From: Oscillospiraceae bacterium
GTDB taxonomy: Bacteria > Bacillota_A > Clostridia > Oscillospirales > Oscillospiraceae
Assembly: GCA_017505505.1 (NCBI GenBank)
Contig: JAFVPA010000046.1
Location: forward strand, 1-29,525
DNA length: 29,525 bases
Direction: 5' to 3'
Below, piece by piece: positions 23,094 to 29,525 of this stretch (positions within the stretch are counted from its first letter, which is position 1; each line of letters starts with the position of its first letter). The notes beneath the pieces are model-generated. The model was given only the letters and a program-made list of their open reading frames with translations, was not told the origin of the DNA and did not search any database. Made by a program: the position numbers and the translations under genes.

Positions 23094-24166
23094 TCCACGC
23101 GCCCTCCCTTCTCAAAGCGGATAAGGGTCTTCCATTTTCTGTCTGCGGGAAGCCGGGTGGCTACCAGAACGGTGCCCTTCCGGGCAGCTTCCTCCGCCTC
23201 CGCTGTCAGCACCACGGTATCTGCCGTTCCGTCATGGAGGATCAGGGTATCCACATCGAAGCCATTTTCCTCCCGCCGATACTCCTGCAAAAGGTCCAGG
23301 TAAATGGCAAAGCCGATGGCCCGGGCCTTGCGGCCCATTTTCCGGGCCAGCTTGTCGTACTGGCCGCCTGAGAGGATGCTGGACGGAATGCCGGCTAAGT
23401 ATCCCCGGAACACCACGCCGCTGTAATAACCCAGGTCGCTGCCCTCAGAGAAATCCAGACGGACGGTCTTTTCGTAGCCGCTGGCTTCCAGAATCTTCCA
23501 CAGACTTTCCAGCTCCGCCAGGGCCTGCCGCTCCGCTTCCGTGGTCAGTACCGCGCCGATCTTCTCCAATTCCCCGCTGCCGCCGTGACAGGCGGAGACC
23601 ACCTCCAGCTTTTTCCACGCGGCTTCGTTTTCTCCGCATAAGGCGTTCAGCTCATGGCGGTTCTTCTGCCGCAGCAAAACCATGGCCTGCTTCTGTTCCT
23701 TATGACTCAGGCCGCAGCTTTCCAGCACAGCCCCCAGAAGTCCCATGTGGGAGATATTCAGCACGAAGGGGCTGCCCAGAACTTCCAGACTTTTCACCGC
23801 CAGCAGCACCACTTCCGCAATCTCGTAGCTGCTTAAGTCGCCGACACATTCCAGGCCCGCCTGCAATATCTCCCGGTAATCCCGGTAGACATTCTCATTA
23901 TAATAGACCTTCTGTATGACACCCGGTTCCTCCGGGGCATTCTTCACGATGGACAGGGTCACATCCGGCTTTAATGCCAGCAGCCGTCCTCCGTCTCCGG
24001 AAAAGGTGATGATCTGGTCCGACACCAGAAAGTCCTTATTGCGGACATACAGGTCATATTCCTCGAACCGGCTCATTTTATAGGGGGCATAGCCATACCG
24101 GCGGTACAGCCCCCGCAGGGCGAAGACCGCCCGTTCCTCATTCTTCCAGATCACATCCGTCATCAT
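23090..24166 (-). CDS. hisZ: ATP phosphoribosyltransferase regulatory subunit
   Basis: HisRS-like paralogue without tRNA charging function, 358 residues, forming the hetero-octamer with short HisG and binding histidine. It keeps the class II synthetase core: motif 2-like LKPDVTLSIVKN at about 65-76, the histidine-pocket segment near DLGYYSGVVFRGY, and SGGQYDKL as motif 3-like. The tRNA anticodon-binding domain is replaced by a short C-terminal domain. The start at 24166 (or ATG 24163) lies 29 bases inside the yerC 3' end. Confidence 0.93.
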   Translation of the reverse strand: MMTDVIWKNEERAVFALRGLYRRYGYAPYKMSRFEEYDLYVRNKDFLVSDQIITFSGDGGRLLALKPDVTLSIVKNAPEEPGVIQKVYYNENVYRDYREILQAGLECVGDLSSYEIAEVVLLAVKSLEVLGSPFVLNISHMGLLGAVLESCGLSHKEQKQAMVLLRQKNRHELNALCGENEAAWKKLEVVSACHGGSGELEKIGAVLTTEAERQALAELESLWKILEASGYEKTVRLDFSEGSDLGYYSGVVFRGYLAGIPSSILSGGQYDKLARKMGRKARAIGFAIYLDLLQEYRREENGFDVDTLILHDGTADTVVLTAEAEEAARKGTVLVATRLPADRKWKTLIRFEKGGRVE

Positions 24167-24458
24167 CCAGTTTCCCCGCTTTCTTCAAATTGTCCAATGC
24201 GGTACGGTAGCCGACGCCATAGTTTAAGCACCGGTTCACCCGGCTGATGGTGGCCGAGCTGGCACCGGTGGTCTCGGATACCTCGATATAGTTGCTGCCT
24301 GCGTCCAGCAAGCAGGCCACCCGGAACCGCTGGAACATGGACTGCATCTCCTTGATGGTACAAATGTCCTCAAAAAACTGCTTGCATTCCTCTGCCGTTT
24401 GCAAAGACATGACCGCCTCAAAAAACAGCTCCTCGCCGGGATGTCGGATCTTACCCAT
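24138..24458 (-). CDS. yerC: TrpR-like repressor YerC/YecD, probable histidine regulator HisR
   Basis: Small TrpR/YerC-YecD family DNA-binding protein, 106 residues, mostly helical. A helix-turn-helix is visible around 57-79 (YIEVSETTGASSATISRVNR), and the N-terminal helices resemble the TrpR dimer arm. Related proteins placed first in clostridial his operons have been proposed as histidine-responsive repressors (HisR). ATG at 24456-24458 follows AAAGGAA. As first gene of the operon, behind a promoter that carries a perfect palindrome, it probably controls its own transcription with hisZGDCBHAFI. The co-repressor (histidine) is inferred. Confidence 0.87.
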   Translation of the reverse strand: MGKIRHPGEELFFEAVMSLQTAEECKQFFEDICTIKEMQSMFQRFRVACLLDAGSNYIEVSETTGASSATISRVNRCLNYGVGYRTALDNLKKAGKLDDDGCDLEE

Positions 24459-24487
24459 ATGCTCAAATTCCTTTCTGAATTATCAAT

Positions 24488-24594
24488 GTCATTGCGAACC
24501 AGTGCGCACACTGGTGTGGCAATCTCCCCGAATAAATGCTCTCTGGCCTATATTTTATAGGGGATTGCCACGTCGCTTCGCTCCTCGCAATGAC
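24488..24594. repeat. Family C palindromic repeat, copy 1
   Basis: Begins GTCATTGCGAACCAGTGCGC, has ACTGG/CCAGT and TGGCAATC / GGGATTGCCA inverted words, and ends TCGCAATGAC, so the two ends are inverted. It sits in the leader between the his promoter and yerC and would be transcribed with the operon. Confidence 0.85.
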
Positions 24595-24615
24595 ACGACT
24601 ATCTTTGTTTTTCAT

Positions 24616-24644
24616 ACTTTAACACTTTAGTTTGATAAAGTCAA
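24616..24644 (-). promoter_or_regulatory. Promoter of the histidine operon
   Basis: Minus-strand TTGACT (24639-24644), 17-bp spacer, TAAAGT (24616-24621). The leader to yerC is about 150 bases and includes the family C repeat. Confidence 0.75.
24624..24641. promoter_or_regulatory. Candidate HisR (YerC) operator in the his promoter
   Basis: ACTTTA-GTTTGA-TAAAGT: perfect 6-bp arms with a 6-bp centre, covering the spacer and the end of the -35 box. A third half-site ACTTTA coincides with the -10. Binding here would block RNA polymerase. Assignment to YerC/HisR is inference from position. Confidence 0.6.
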
Positions 24645-24735
24645 GTCCTATCTGCACATTTCTTCCTGCCAAATTTTCCGTATATTTCCGGCGCACATTT
24701 GTAGCTAAGGTAGAAACAAATTTCACCAAAACCTA

Positions 24736-24764
24736 TTGACCTTCGCCCTCCCCGGTGCTAGAAT
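24736..24764 (+). promoter_or_regulatory. Promoter of ilvE
   Basis: TTGACC (24736-24741), 17-bp spacer, TAGAAT (24759-24764), 36 bases upstream of the ATG. It is divergent from the his promoter; the 24645-24735 stretch between them shows nothing else I can name. Confidence 0.75.
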
Positions 24765-24800
24765 AGTGTAATCTTGAAAAACCGCGAGAGGTGTTTGAAA

Positions 24801-25811
24801 ATGGAAAAGAAGAATATCGACTGGGGCAATATCGGCTTCGGCTATGTGCAGACCGATTACCGTTACGTCTCCAACTATAAAAACGGCGCATGGGACGAAG
24901 GCACCCTGACCACGGATGCCAACATCACCATGAATGAGTGCGCCTGCGTCCTGCAGTACGCCCAGACCTGCTTCGAGGGCATGAAGGCCTACACCACGGA
25001 AGACGGTAAGATCGTCTGCTTCCGTCCCGACCTGAACGCCACCCGGATGGAGGACTCCGCCAAGCGTCTGAAGATGCCCCCCTTCCCTGCCGAGCGTTTC
25101 CTGGATGCCATCAAGCAGGTGGTCAAGGCCAACGCCGCCTGGGTTCCTCCCTACGGTGCCGGCGCTTCCCTGTATATCCGCCCCTATATGTTCGGCTACG
25201 ACTCCATCATCGGTGTCAAGCCCGCCAATGAATATCAGTTCCGTGTTTTCGTCACGCCCGTAGGTCCCTACTTCAAGGGCGGCGTGAAGCCTCTGACGGT
25301 CCGCATCTCCGACTATGACCGTGCCGCTCCCCGGGGCACCGGCAATGTCAAGGCCGGCCTGAACTACGCCATGAGCCTGTACGCCATCGTGGATGCCCAT
25401 GAGAAGGGCTACGACGAGAACATTTATGTGGACTCCGCCACCCGGACCCACATTGAGGAGACCGGCGGTGCCAACATCATCTTCATCAAGGGCAATACCC
25501 TGGTGACCCCCAAGTCCGACACCATCCTGCCCTCCATCACCCGCCGTTCCATTGTCCATGTGGCCAAGGAATATCTGGGCATGGAAGTGGAAGAGCGTGA
25601 CGTGGCCCTGACCGAGATCGACCAGTTCGAGGAATGCGGCCTGTGCGGCACCGCTGCCGTCATCTCCCCCGTGGGCACCATTGACGACCATGGTAAGCTG
25701 ATCCACTACGCAGGCTTCGGCCCCAGATTGCAGAAGCTGTACGACACCCTCACCGGCATCCAGATGGGCCGTATCGAGGCTCCCGAGGGCTGGATCCAGG
25801 TCATCGAATAA
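24801..25811 (+). CDS. ilvE: Branched-chain amino acid aminotransferase
   Basis: Fold-type IV PLP enzyme, 336 residues, interconverting leucine, isoleucine and valine with their 2-keto acids. Seen: FEGMKAY at 58-64, RPDLNATRM at 75-83, the PLP lysine K184 in GNVKAGLNYA, and the IEETGGANIIF segment at 218-228 carrying the conserved glutamate. The length and the N-terminal layout match the longer IlvE type found in Gram-positives. The ATG at 24801 follows GAGAGG; a TTG 27 bases earlier is in frame but has no ribosome site. It has its own promoter and is separated from ilvA by a repeat and a T-box leader, so it may be regulated apart from ilvA-leuA. Confidence 0.95.
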   Translation: MEKKNIDWGNIGFGYVQTDYRYVSNYKNGAWDEGTLTTDANITMNECACVLQYAQTCFEGMKAYTTEDGKIVCFRPDLNATRMEDSAKRLKMPPFPAERFLDAIKQVVKANAAWVPPYGAGASLYIRPYMFGYDSIIGVKPANEYQFRVFVTPVGPYFKGGVKPLTVRISDYDRAAPRGTGNVKAGLNYAMSLYAIVDAHEKGYDENIYVDSATRTHIEETGGANIIFIKGNTLVTPKSDTILPSITRRSIVHVAKEYLGMEVEERDVALTEIDQFEECGLCGTAAVISPVGTIDDHGKLIHYAGFGPRLQKLYDTLTGIQMGRIEAPEGWIQVIE

Positions 25812-25817
25812 GGAAAA

Positions 25818-25887
25818 TGTAGGGCGGAGGCCTGCCTCCGCCGGGCAGTATCGAAGCTGCCCGGCTGGGACATGTCCCCGCCCTATA
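25818..25887. repeat. Family A palindromic repeat, copy 6 (doublet)
   Basis: Starts TGTAGGGCGGAGGCCTGCC 7 bases after the ilvE stop, has a CCGGGCAG / CTGCCCGG inner pair, and ends GGGGACATGTCCCC-like then GCCCTATA. It probably also serves as 3' end structure for ilvE. Confidence 0.75.
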
Positions 25888-25931
25888 TCGGCTTTTCTGT
25901 ATTCTCACCATGCACTTTTGTATTTCAGTGC

Positions 25932-25960
25932 TTGACACTTTTCGGTTTTCATGGTATAAT
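25932..25960 (+). promoter_or_regulatory. Promoter of the T-box/ilvA transcript
   Basis: Perfect TTGACA (25932-25937), 17-bp spacer, perfect TATAAT (25955-25960), the strongest promoter in the window. Confidence 0.93.
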
Positions 25961-25966
25961 GCACCG

Positions 25967-26250
25967 CACATACAGAAAACGCTTTGAAGAGGAAAAAGCA
26001 GGTTCCAGGCCCTGTCCAGAGAGCCGCCGGGTGGTGTGAGGCGGTCACGGTGGAAGCTGTATACTGGCCTCTGAGCGGCCTGTCCCAACACCTTTCGGTC
26101 AGTAGGACGGACGGAGCCCGACCGATACAGCGGGAGGCGGTTGTTGGACCGCCGTGAGTGGCCGTAAAAACGGCAAGAAGAGTGGTACCGCAGGTTTTTA
26201 TGTAGGTAAAGCCCTGTCTCTTTGTTATAGGAAGAGACAGGGCTCTTTTT
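25967..26250 (+). ncRNA. T-box riboswitch leader of ilvA
   Basis: tRNA-sensing attenuator. Seen: stem I base pairing CGCT / AGCG with a TTGA/G internal bulge (K-turn like), AGAGG / CCTCT, the upper stem CAGGTTCC / GGAAGCTG, the apical AGAGAGCCG and GGTGG features, and the conserved T-box AGAGTGGTACCGCAGG at 26179-26194 that pairs with the tRNA acceptor end. A terminator follows. The specifier loop reads TATACTGG on its 3' side; no ATC is present, so the cognate tRNA is uncertain (Ile ATA or Thr ACT are the readings that fit ilvA). Uncharged tRNA would favour the antiterminator and turn on ilvA and probably leuA. Confidence 0.93.
26210..26250 (+). terminator. Terminator of the T-box leader
   Basis: Perfect 13-bp stem AGCCCTGTCTCTT / AAGAGACAGGGCT with a 9-base loop followed by CTTTTT. 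It is the competing off-state structure of the riboswitch. Confidence 0.93.
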
Positions 26251-26283
26251 ATAACTATCATCCACACAAAAAGGAGACAACAT

Positions 26284-27480
26284 ATGCTTACCATTGACAA
26301 AATTTTCCACGCTTCCCTGGTTCTGAAAGACATCATCCGTCCCACTCCCCTGGCCCGGGCCTACGGCTTCTCCAAGGATTTTGAGCTGTACTTCAAGCCC
26401 GAGAACCTGCAGCGCACCGGCTCCTTCAAGCTTCGCGGCTCCGGCTATAAGATCGCCCAGCTTTCCGAAGAAGAGAAGGCTAAGGGCGTTATCGCCTGTT
26501 CCGCCGGCAACCACGCCCAGGGCGTGGCTCTGGCCGCAAGCAAGTGCGGCATTTCCTCCCTGATCTGCCTGCCGGAAAACGCCCCCCTGTCCAAGATTGA
26601 GGCCACCAAGGGCTTCGGCGCAGAGGTCTGCCTGGTGCCCGGTGTCTATGACGATGCCTATAACAAGGCGCTGGAACTGAAAGAGCAGCACGGCTACACC
26701 TTCGTCCATCCCTTCGACGATGAAAACGTCATCGCCGGACAGGGAACCATCGGTCTGGAGATCCTCAACGAGCTGGATGACCTGGATGCGGTCATCGTCC
26801 CCATCGGCGGCGGCGGCCTCATCGCCGGTATCGCCTTCGCCATCAAGTCCCTGCGGCCCAGTGTCAAGGTCTACGGTGTCCAGGCAGCAGGCGCACCCAG
26901 CATGTTCCGCTCCATCAAGGACGGTCAGATCAGCACCCTGGACAGCGTGTCCACCATCGCTGACGGCATCGCCGTGAAGCGTCCCGGTGACCTGACCTAT
27001 GAGATCGTCAGCAAGTACGTAGACGACATCGCCACCGTCACCGAGGATGAGATCTGCGCTGCCATCCTGAAGCTCATCGAAAAGCAGAAGATGATCGCCG
27101 AGGGTGCAGGCGCCGTCTCCGTAGCCGCCGCCATGTTTGAGAAATTCCCCATCCGGGGCAAGAAGGTGGTCAGCGTCATCTCCGGCGGCAACATCGATGT
27201 CACCAGCCTGTCCCGGGTCATCGAACGTGGCCTGATGAAGTCCGGCCGGATCGCCACCCTGATGATCGAGCTGGCAGATATGCCCGGCCGACTGAAGGAC
27301 GTTTCCCGCATCATCGCCGACTGCGGCGGCAACATCACCGATGTCCACCACGAGCGCGGCAACACCCAGAATATCAAGGACCTCTTCCTCCGGGTGGACA
27401 TGGAAACCAGAAATTACGACCATGTGGAGCAGATCAAACAGGCTCTGAAAGCAGAGGGCTTCCACGTCGTAGGATATTAA
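26284..27480 (+). CDS. ilvA: Threonine ammonia-lyase (threonine deaminase) with one ACT domain
   Basis: PLP enzyme converting threonine to 2-oxobutyrate, the first step towards isoleucine, 398 residues. Catalytic domain about 1-320: PLP lysine K49 in TGSFKLRG, SAGNHAQG at 73-80, and the tetraglycine phosphate loop GGGGLIAG at 175-182. A single C-terminal ACT domain (about 325-398, starting IATLMIELADMPGRL) is the Firmicutes/TdcB-like layout rather than the two-ACT-like regulatory domain of E. coli IlvA. The ATG at 26284 follows AAGGAGA. It is under T-box control. There is no terminator before leuA, so the two are probably one transcript. Confidence 0.94.
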   Translation: MLTIDKIFHASLVLKDIIRPTPLARAYGFSKDFELYFKPENLQRTGSFKLRGSGYKIAQLSEEEKAKGVIACSAGNHAQGVALAASKCGISSLICLPENAPLSKIEATKGFGAEVCLVPGVYDDAYNKALELKEQHGYTFVHPFDDENVIAGQGTIGLEILNELDDLDAVIVPIGGGGLIAGIAFAIKSLRPSVKVYGVQAAGAPSMFRSIKDGQISTLDSVSTIADGIAVKRPGDLTYEIVSKYVDDIATVTEDEICAAILKLIEKQKMIAEGAGAVSVAAAMFEKFPIRGKKVVSVISGGNIDVTSLSRVIERGLMKSGRIATLMIELADMPGRLKDVSRIIADCGGNITDVHHERGNTQNIKDLFLRVDMETRNYDHVEQIKQALKAEGFHVVGY

Positions 27481-27488
27481 AAAACTGT

Positions 27489-27596
27489 GTCATTGCGAAC
27501 CAGTCCGCAGACTGGTGTGGCAATCTCCCGTAAATTCGGGTAAACAGACTCATGCAAGGGATTCCCACGCCAGCGTGCGCGCTGGCTCGGAATGAC
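27489..27596. repeat. Family C palindromic repeat, copy 2
   Basis: GTCATTGCGAACCAGT, then ACTGGTGTGGCAATCTCCCG, then GGGATTCCCACGC, an AGCG/CGCT core and the end GGAATGAC. The first 40 bases are almost identical to the copy at 24488. It occupies the ilvA-leuA spacer and would be in their mRNA. Confidence 0.85.
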
Positions 27597-27637
27597 AGGT
27601 TTCGAATAAAACCTATAACCTAAAGGAGAACACGCAT

Positions 27638-29302
27638 ATGGATACCAGCAAGTACAGCATCGGCTATTACCCCGCCCCGGGCAACCACTACAAGTGGGTC
27701 CAGAAGGATCACATCGAACGCGCCCCCCAGTGGTGCAGTGTGGACCTGCGGGACGGCAACCAGAGTCTCGTGATCCCCATGAGTCTGGAAGAAAAGCTGG
27801 AGTTTTACCATATGCTGCTGCGGGTAGGCTTCAAGGAGATCGAGGTGGGCTTCCCCGCCGCCTCAGAAACCGAATATGAATTTCTGCGAACCCTGATCGA
27901 GAACAACATGATTCCTCAGGATGTAACGGTGCAGGTGCTGACCCAGTGCCGGGAGCATATCATCCGCAAGACCTTCGAAGCCTGCAAGGGAGCTCCCAGT
28001 GCCATCATCCATTTCTATAACTCCGTATCTGTTGCCCAGCGGGAACAGGTCTTCCGCAAATCCAAGGAAGAGATCAAGAGAATCGCCATCGAAGGCGCGA
28101 AACTTGTGAAGAAGCTGGCCGCCGAATACGAGGGCAATTTCCGCTTCGAGTATTCTCCTGAAAGCTTCACCGGCACAGAACCGGAATACGCTCTGGAAGT
28201 CTGCAACGCAGTCCTCGACGTGCTGGAGCCGGGTCCCGATAACAACGTCATCATCAACCTGCCTGTCACCGTGGAGATGTCCCTGCCCCACGTCTACGCC
28301 AGCCAGGTGGAATACATGAGTGAAAACCTCAAGTACCGGGAATATGTGACGGTTTCCCTCCATCCCCATAACGACCGTGGCACCGGCGTGGCCGATACGG
28401 AGCTGGCGCTGCTGGCCGGTGCCGACCGTGTAGAGGGCACCCTCTTCGGCAACGGCGAGCGGACCGGCAATGTGGATATCATCACCCTGGCCATGAATAT
28501 GTATTCCCACGGTGTGGACCCCCATCTGGACTTCTCCGATATGCCCGCCATCTGTAAGGTTTACGAGGACACCACCCGGATGCATGTCTATGAGCGCAGC
28601 CCTTACGCAGGCGCCCTGGTCTTCGCCGCCTTCTCCGGTTCCCACCAGGATGCCATCGCCAAGGGCATGACCTGGCGGAAGGAAAAGAAGCTCCACCAGT
28701 GGACGGTTCCCTACATTCCCATCGATCCCCACGATATCAGCCGCACCTACGATGCCGACGTGATCCGTGTCAACTCCCAGTCCGGCAAGGGTGGTATCGG
28801 CTATCTGCTGGAGCAGACCTACGGCTACAGCCTGCCGCCCAAGATGCGGGAGCACCTGAGCTATCAGTGCAAGAGCGTCTCCGACCGGGACCACCGGGAG
28901 CTGAAGGGCGAGGATGTGCTGGCCATCTTCATGGACCGCTACCTCAACATCAACGATCCTCTGGACATTTCCGATATGCACTTCACCCGAAAAGGCGAAA
29001 CTGTGGAAACGGAAGTCACCTTCCAGCGCCACGGCCGGGTCAAGACCCTCCGTTCCATGGGCAACGGCTCTCTGGATGCCGTCAGCAACGCTCTGAAGGA
29101 ATTCACCGGACGGCAGTTTAATCTGAAGGTCTACTCCGAGCACTCCGTTCAGGAGAAGAGCTCCGGCTCCACCGCCGCGGCCTACATCGGTCTGGAAGAT
29201 ACGAATGGCACCCTGCACTGGGGCGCAGGCACCGATACCGATATCATCAAGGCCAGTGCCCACGCACTGATCAGTGCCTTCAATAATATGAGTAAGGAAT
29301 AA
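27638..29302 (+). CDS. leuA: 2-isopropylmalate synthase (long LeuA form)
   Basis: Condenses acetyl-CoA with 2-ketoisovalerate in leucine synthesis, 554 residues. It is the longer type seen in actinobacteria and some Firmicutes, with the N-terminal lead before the barrel. Catalytic barrel: metal site DLRDGNQ at 36-42, LHPHNDRGTG at 241-250, GNGERTGNVD at 271-280. The C-terminal LeuA dimer/regulatory domain (about 430-554) ends with GTDTDIIKASAHALI, the leucine-feedback domain in relatives. The ATG at 27638 follows AAAGGAGA. No promoter is visible in the 157-base gap after ilvA, so it is probably read from the T-box promoter. leuB, leuC and leuD are not in the window. Confidence 0.94.
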   Translation: MDTSKYSIGYYPAPGNHYKWVQKDHIERAPQWCSVDLRDGNQSLVIPMSLEEKLEFYHMLLRVGFKEIEVGFPAASETEYEFLRTLIENNMIPQDVTVQVLTQCREHIIRKTFEACKGAPSAIIHFYNSVSVAQREQVFRKSKEEIKRIAIEGAKLVKKLAAEYEGNFRFEYSPESFTGTEPEYALEVCNAVLDVLEPGPDNNVIINLPVTVEMSLPHVYASQVEYMSENLKYREYVTVSLHPHNDRGTGVADTELALLAGADRVEGTLFGNGERTGNVDIITLAMNMYSHGVDPHLDFSDMPAICKVYEDTTRMHVYERSPYAGALVFAAFSGSHQDAIAKGMTWRKEKKLHQWTVPYIPIDPHDISRTYDADVIRVNSQSGKGGIGYLLEQTYGYSLPPKMREHLSYQCKSVSDRDHRELKGEDVLAIFMDRYLNINDPLDISDMHFTRKGETVETEVTFQRHGRVKTLRSMGNGSLDAVSNALKEFTGRQFNLKVYSEHSVQEKSSGSTAAAYIGLEDTNGTLHWGAGTDTDIIKASAHALISAFNNMSKE

Positions 29303-29312
29303 ACACACGTTA

Positions 29313-29340
29313 TGTAGGGCGGGGTCATGACCCCGCCGAC
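29313..29340. repeat. Family A palindromic repeat, copy 7
   Basis: TGTAGGGCGGGGTCATGACC continuing to CCGCC; the core GGCGGGGTCATGACCCCGCC (29318-29337) is a perfect palindrome. It lies 10 bases after the leuA stop and may act as its 3' end structure. No T run follows. Confidence 0.75.
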
Positions 29341-29429
29341 CAGGTAACAGTTTTATCCAGTCTGAATTGAAATGCATACCAAAATAACGCCTCACATATA
29401 CCTTGCCGGTTTCGTACGTGCATTGGCGC

Positions 29430-29525
29430 AGGGACATGAAGAAGGCCGCGGCGATGGTCTGGAAGAACTGGTTGGTTTTGATCTTATCCAGCGCATGGTT
29501 CACAATACCCACCAGGATCCCGCAG
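29430..29525 (-). pseudogene. Fragment of a ThrE-type threonine/serine exporter gene, apparently frameshifted
   Basis: The minus strand entering from the right edge reads CGILVGIVNHALDKIKTNQF followed by FQTIAAAFFMSL, which resembles the amphipathic and membrane segments of ThrE/YjjP-family exporters. After that the frame no longer looks like the family and runs open, antisense, deep into leuA. In the next frame CANA follows at once, as if a CTGTGCGCC had lost two bases, and a stop comes at 29392-29394. The fragment is short and the family match is from memory, so the call is moderate. The sequence between 29341 and 29429 shows nothing else. Confidence 0.45.

Noticed and set aside
25801..27465. 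554-codon minus-strand open frame opposite ilvA and the T-box
   Set aside because: It runs through a structured RNA leader and antisense of ilvA; no coding features.
27481..27637. Separate T-box or promoter for leuA
   Set aside because: No AGGGTGGNACCGCG-like sequence, no promoter boxes of quality and no terminator; the gap is a family C repeat.
3452..29340. CRISPR array formed by the repeated palindromes
   Set aside because: The copies are single, widely spaced and variable, with no regular spacers and no cas genes.

Overview
The window looks like chromosomal DNA of a GC-rich gut Clostridia, most likely of the Oscillospirales (Faecalibacterium/Flavonifractor-like). The grounds are ABC sugar permeases without a local ATPase, a HisZ plus short HisG histidine operon, a T-box leader, C-ending codon preference, and many dispersed palindromic repeats of the kind that fill intergenic regions in this group. 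This assignment is inference; there is no rRNA or tRNA gene to anchor it.

Layout. 1-5350 is a sugar locus: galE (cut by the window edge) and an N-acetylhexosamine 1-kinase on the minus strand, divergent from a lipoprotein solute-binding protein and two permeases. The divergent region carries a promoter on each strand and a LacI-type operator, so this may be a lacto-N-biose/galacto-N-biose (mucin or milk glycan) salvage locus. 5481-7780 holds two tandem CNNM/HlyC-type membrane proteins with CBS domains. 8030-10573 holds a glycerate 2-kinase and an FMN-dependent alpha-hydroxy-acid oxidising enzyme. 10831-12351 is an isolated phage/plasmid-type SF3 (D5) helicase gene bracketed by near-perfect inverted repeats, the most foreign-looking item here. 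12528-14799 is an unrecognised small protein followed by a CstA-family transporter, and 15188-16543 is a MATE efflux protein.

16827-24458 is a complete-looking, tightly overlapping minus-strand operon in the order yerC(hisR)-hisZ-hisG-hisD-hisC-hisB-hisH-hisA-hisF-hisIE. It covers PRPP to histidinol phosphate and histidinol to histidine; the histidinol-phosphate phosphatase is not in the window. A perfect palindrome lies inside its promoter and is a good candidate operator for the TrpR-like YerC/HisR protein encoded first. 24801-29302 is a plus-strand branched-chain amino acid region: ilvE, a T-box leader, ilvA (threonine deaminase) and leuA. The right edge has a fragment of a ThrE-type threonine/serine exporter gene that seems frameshifted.

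Three families of palindromic intergenic repeats recur. Family A (TGTAGGG...CCCTACA, often as inverted doublets like REPINs) has seven copies, family B (GGCTCCCTC hairpins) two, and family C (GTCATTGCGA...) two. They account for most of the longer gaps. No transposase, CRISPR array, tRNA or rRNA was seen.
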